Origin: JAHJDS01 sp964569795
GTDB taxonomy: Bacteria; Desulfobacterota; Desulfarculia; Desulfarculales; JAHJDS01
DNA length: 64,000 nt
Direction: 5' to 3'
Assembly (NCBI GenBank): GCA_964569795.1
Contig: CAZMVB010000022.1
Location: forward strand, 1-64,000
Below the pieces are notes generated by a model, which saw nothing but the letters and a program-made list of their open reading frames with translations, was not told where the DNA came from and made no database searches. Below, piece by piece: positions 59,044-64,000 of the stretch (positions within the stretch are counted from its first letter, which is position 1; every line of letters begins with the position of its first letter). Made by a program: the position numbers and the translations under genes.

Positions 59044-61482
59044 TTACAGGGCCTGATTCGATTTCTGGGACGCATCCAGCACCCCCCTGACCTTGAACAG
59101 CAGCTCGTTGAGCCGGTAGGGCTTACCCAGGAAGTCCCTGGCCCCGGCCTCGAGAACCTTGGTCACTTCCCCCTCAGAGGTGTGCCCGCTGGCCACGATG
59201 ACCTTTGCCAGGGGGTCTGTATCAAGCAGGCGTCTCAGACAGGCGTATCCGCCCATTCCGGGCATGTTCAGATCGACGATGACCGCCTCGACGTCATCCC
59301 TTTGGTCCTGGTACAGGCTCAGGGCCGCCTCGCCGCTGTCCGCGGTGAGCACGGCATAACCGAAGCGCTCCAATATCTCTCGGGCGATGTCCAAAATGGC
59401 CTGATCGTCATCCACCACCAGAACCGTCTCCCCGCCGCCACGGACTTCCGCCTCGGCCGCTGACCGGTCGGTCTCGACCGGCATCTTCAAGGCCGCCACC
59501 TTCATCGTCATCGCCGGCAGAAATATACTGAAGGTCGCCCCCTGGCCCGGGCGGCTTTCGCAAACAATGTGGCCTCCGTGATTCTGGACGATGCCATAGA
59601 CCGTTGACAGGCCCAAACCGGTGCCTTGGCCAGCGCCCTTGGTGGTGAAAAAGGGATCGAAAATGTGTTTGAGGGTCTCCTCGTCCATACCGTGTCCGGT
59701 GTCGGACACCCGCAACAGGACGTAATCCCCCGGACGGATTTGGGAGTGGTCCCGGCTGAAACCATTATCCAGGTGCAGGCCGAGCGTCTCGATGACCAGT
59801 TCGCCTCCGTCGGGCATGGCGGCCGCGGCGTTGGTCCCCAGGTTCATCAGGATTTGTTCCAGCTGAATCGGATCGCCGTTCACCGCCATCAATCCCGAGG
59901 CCAATTTCGTCTGGATACGAATCATCCGGGGAAGGGTCCGCTCCAGCATCCTGATCGTTTGTTGGACCTCGTGGTTGAGGTCCATCGGCCTCAGTTCCAG
60001 ACCGCCCTGCCGGCTGAAACCCAGGACTCGCCGCACCAGTTCCCTGGCCCGATCCACCGCCTTCTCGATTTCAGTCATGTGGGCTCGGTTGTCGGCGCCG
60101 GAGTTCTCATCCGAACCGACGAGTTGAACGTATCCGGCAATGACCTGGAGAATGTTGTTGAAGTCGTGGGCGATCCCGCTGGCCAGGGTGCCGATGGCCT
60201 CCATCTTCTGCGACTGGAGAAGTTGCCTCTCCAGTTGCTTGCGCTCCGTGATGTCCTCGCCGGAACTGAGACTCCCCACGACCTGCCCCTCATCGTCGGT
60301 CAGCACCGTATTGTGCCAGGCGATGAGCCGCCGTTCCCCGCTGCTGGTATGGATGAAGCTCCTCACGTATTCCGCGGGCGCAATTTCTCCGGCCATGAAT
60401 CGGCCGAACAGACCGGTGGACTCGTCTCGATGCTCTTCCGGAATGAAGTTGTCGAACCAGTTCCGGCCGATGACGTCCTTTTCCCTGACGCCCAGAAGCT
60501 GACAGCCCCTTCGATTGAGCAAGGTGATTCGTCCCCCGCGATCCAGCACCACCAGAATGACCCCGGCGATATCCAGGTAGCTCTGGGCCAGGTCTTTCTC
60601 CTTTCTAATGGCCTCCTCGGCCCATTGGCGTTCTTTGATTTCATCCTGAAGGCGACGGTTGGCCGCCTCCAGGGCGGAGGTCCTTTCCTGGATCCGGGCC
60701 TCCAGGCCCTCTTTGGCCTCCAGCAGTTCCTCCCGGAGACGCCACTGTTCGGTGATGTCCCGCAAAAAGACCGCGATCCGGTCCACCCGTCCCCGGCTGT
60801 CGAAAACGGGCCACAGGGTATTTTCAAATCGCCTTCCCTGCCAGTCGGTTTCAAGGTGAATCTCTTTCCGGATCGCCAAGACGTCCCGGAAAGGTTCTCC
60901 CGCCGAACCGGTCCCTGCCAGCAGCTCGGAAACCTGGCCGTCAACCATGTCGCCCACCCGTAATCCCAGGAGCCGGGTACCGGTCTCGTTGATGGCCAGG
61001 ACATTCCGGCCAACATCCACCAGGAGGGCGGCGTCGTGGGAGGCGTTCAACAGCACCCGGGCCGTCTCCTGGCTGCGCCTGAGGGCGGCCTCCTGGTCTT
61101 CCAGCCGGCGCTGAACTCTGACCTCTTCCAGAACGCGTTCGACGACATGGACCAGGGAATCGAGCAAAGAATCCGACTTGACCAGATAGTCCTTGGCCCC
61201 TTCCTTGAGCATCTGGACGGCCAGTTTCTCGCTGCCCGCGCCGGTGACAATGACCACCGGGGAACGGGGGTCCTGTCGGCGGATGGCTCGCAGAATATCG
61301 AGCCCGCTGGCGTCCGGAAGGTGGTAGTCGAGCAGGGTCAGGTCAGGCGGATCGTTGACTATCGACTGCCGGGCCTCGGCGCCCGAACAGGCCACCTGGA
61401 CTTCATGTCCGGCGTTCCAGAGGCGATAGGACATGCTGGCAGAGGTAGCCTTGTGATCCTCGACGATAAGTACCTTGGCCAT
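59044..61482 (-). CDS. Hybrid sensor kinase: receiver-PAS-PAS-HisKA-HATPase-receiver
   Basis: The 812-residue cytoplasmic protein has an N-terminal receiver (phosphoacceptor in LTLLDYHLPD near residue 53), a coiled-coil-linked PAS (about 135-250), a second PAS (about 305-425), H-box GIAHDFNN near residue 450, HATPase (DTGHGM, GTGLGL) and a C-terminal receiver (VIVDLNMPG near residue 735). Two receivers suit input from, and output to, other proteins in a phosphorelay. It lies 62 bases downstream of cheB on the same strand, so it may integrate with the chemosensory system. Confidence 0.9.
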   Translation of the reverse strand: MAKVLIVEDHKATSASMSYRLWNAGHEVQVACSGAEARQSIVNDPPDLTLLDYHLPDASGLDILRAIRRQDPRSPVVIVTGAGSEKLAVQMLKEGAKDYLVKSDSLLDSLVHVVERVLEEVRVQRRLEDQEAALRRSQETARVLLNASHDAALLVDVGRNVLAINETGTRLLGLRVGDMVDGQVSELLAGTGSAGEPFRDVLAIRKEIHLETDWQGRRFENTLWPVFDSRGRVDRIAVFLRDITEQWRLREELLEAKEGLEARIQERTSALEAANRRLQDEIKERQWAEEAIRKEKDLAQSYLDIAGVILVVLDRGGRITLLNRRGCQLLGVREKDVIGRNWFDNFIPEEHRDESTGLFGRFMAGEIAPAEYVRSFIHTSSGERRLIAWHNTVLTDDEGQVVGSLSSGEDITERKQLERQLLQSQKMEAIGTLASGIAHDFNNILQVIAGYVQLVGSDENSGADNRAHMTEIEKAVDRARELVRRVLGFSRQGGLELRPMDLNHEVQQTIRMLERTLPRMIRIQTKLASGLMAVNGDPIQLEQILMNLGTNAAAAMPDGGELVIETLGLHLDNGFSRDHSQIRPGDYVLLRVSDTGHGMDEETLKHIFDPFFTTKGAGQGTGLGLSTVYGIVQNHGGHIVCESRPGQGATFSIFLPAMTMKVAALKMPVETDRSAAEAEVRGGGETVLVVDDDQAILDIAREILERFGYAVLTADSGEAALSLYQDQRDDVEAVIVDLNMPGMGGYACLRRLLDTDPLAKVIVASGHTSEGEVTKVLEAGARDFLGKPYRLNELLFKVRGVLDASQKSNQAL

Positions 61483-61544
61483 GACTTGCTCTTCTCTCGG
61501 CAGCTTTCCCGGGCCGACCCCCTGGTCGGTCAGGCCGCCGCCGT

Positions 61545-63126
<1,582 letters not shown>

Positions 63127-63143
63127 CCCAATCGTCTCCCTTT

Positions 63144-63980
63144 TCACCCTGTCTTGCGGTAGATCATCGGCGCCACCGAAACCAGGGGCAGGTCCAACCC
63201 GCCCAGCGTCTCGGCGTGGCCCATGAAGATGTGGCCACCCGGCCTGAGTTGCCAACACAATCGATTCAGCAGTCTCTCTTGGGTCGGACGATCGAAATAG
63301 ATGATGACGTTGCGGCAGAAGATGGCGTCCATGAGCCCTTTCAGTTTGAAGTCGTCCATCAGGTTCTGACGGCGAAACGTCACCTTGCTCCTCAGTTCGA
63401 GGACGATCCGGACCTCCCTCGACGTCCGGTCCTTGCTCCGCAGGAGGTACCTGCGCCTGAGGTCCTGGGGAATCGGCTGAACGTCCTCCTCGGAGTACAC
63501 CGCCCGGTGGGCCGTCTCGAGGACCCGGGTGGACAGGTCGGTGGCCAGGATGGAAAAGCTGAACCGGGGATGGTTTCGGGCGAACTCGCTCAGGACCATG
63601 GCCAGGGTGTAGGGTTCCTGCCCGGTCGAACAACCGGCGCTCCAGACCTTGAACGCCCGGGGGTAGGATCGGGGCCGGTCGCCATTCAGTTGCGGCAGAA
63701 TCTTTTCGGCCAGGTAACGAAAGGCGGCCGGCTCCCGAAAGAAGTCGGTCTTGTTGGTGGTGACCGCGTCCATCATGGTGATCGCCTCGGCGGCCTGACC
63801 TTCGGGACTGAACAGGAGGTCGCAGTACTCCCCGAAGTTCTCCAGTCCCAGGTGACGCAGCCGCCGGCGCAGGCGCGACTCGAGCATGACCTTCTTGGCC
63901 GGAGGCATCTTCAGGCCGAAGTTGGAGTGGATGAATTGACTCATCCGTTTGAAGTCACGCTGGGATAGCTTGGCGTCCAT
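63144..63980 (-). CDS. cheR: Chemotaxis methyltransferase CheR
   Basis: The 278-residue protein has an N-terminal helical domain and a SAM-dependent methyltransferase domain. VWSAGCSTGQEPYTLAM near residue 112 binds SAM, ILATDLSTRVLETA follows, and CRNVIIYFD near residue 222 is the catalytic region. The C-terminal HAETLGG segment is typical. It methylates chemoreceptor glutamates. It heads a minus-strand cheR-cheD-cheB-kinase operon as far as the window shows; upstream genes lie beyond base 63980. Confidence 0.95.
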   Translation of the reverse strand: MDAKLSQRDFKRMSQFIHSNFGLKMPPAKKVMLESRLRRRLRHLGLENFGEYCDLLFSPEGQAAEAITMMDAVTTNKTDFFREPAAFRYLAEKILPQLNGDRPRSYPRAFKVWSAGCSTGQEPYTLAMVLSEFARNHPRFSFSILATDLSTRVLETAHRAVYSEEDVQPIPQDLRRRYLLRSKDRTSREVRIVLELRSKVTFRRQNLMDDFKLKGLMDAIFCRNVIIYFDRPTQERLLNRLCWQLRPGGHIFMGHAETLGGLDLPLVSVAPMIYRKTG

Positions 63981-64000
63981 GAGGGTTAACCGCTTTCTTA

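Overview
This 64 kb window is GC-rich, densely coding bacterial DNA. Its mix of genes is typical of an anaerobic or facultative deltaproteobacterium (Desulfobacterota): a tungsten-type aldehyde:ferredoxin oxidoreductase, a molybdopterin oxidoreductase, sigma-54 activators, TAXI-TRAP and branched-chain-type ABC importers, many PAS/hybrid kinases and a cheR-cheD-cheB set. The lineage is inferred from gene content; there is no rRNA or other phylogenetic marker here.

Left block (1-27 kb). The window opens inside a tRNA-Glu(UUC) gene. A near-identical copy of that tRNA's 3' half, with diverged downstream flank, recurs at about 26.87-27.03 kb. The 26.9 kb between them is a metabolic block, possibly an old tRNA-targeted island, although no integrase remains. 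It holds a 3-hydroxyacyl-CoA dehydrogenase-type gene, a decayed sigma-54 activator, an SDR, a molybdopterin oxidoreductase, and then a long co-directional catabolic cluster (5.8-21.6 kb). The cluster contains a PEP-synthase-like kinase split into two genes (resembling phenylphosphate synthase), an amidohydrolase-type (de)carboxylase, a HAD protein, an unrecognised protein, an acyl/aryl-CoA ligase, an Fe-S old-yellow-enzyme, a BadH-like SDR, an acyl-CoA dehydrogenase, a complete branched-chain-type ABC importer and a gamma-carbonic-anhydrase-like protein. A PAS kinase and an NtrC-type regulator follow, and a sigma-54-like promoter precedes the first kinase gene. A MoaD-like carrier and an AOR close the block. 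The set looks like uptake, phosphorylation/CoA activation and oxidation of a cyclic organic acid or alcohol; the substrate is unknown.

Middle block (27-49 kb). A minus-strand peptide-type ABC importer has fused ATPases and an unusual permease insertion. It is followed by a c-di-GMP module (PilZ, two HD-GYP proteins and a compositionally distinct hybrid kinase) and a PAS-LuxR regulator. On the plus strand are a cyclase-fold protein with a DUF362 protein, then a class III adenylate cyclase-TPR protein. A tandem rhodanese gene is bracketed by two ~250 bp repeats, the second of which contains the orphan C-terminus of a cyclase paralog. A chemoreceptor gene ends the block on the minus strand.

Right block (49-64 kb). 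A FadR-type regulator with a clear promoter and operator precedes a translationally coupled operon: TAXI receptor, fused TRAP permease, enolase-superfamily enzyme, FrdA/SdhA-like flavoprotein, FrdB/SdhB-like Fe-S protein, a second enolase-superfamily enzyme lacking one catalytic lysine, and a creatinase-like protein lacking M24 metal ligands. This appears to be an undescribed catabolic route for a hydroxy- or amino-acid. The window ends with a minus-strand cheR-cheD-cheB-hybrid kinase operon.
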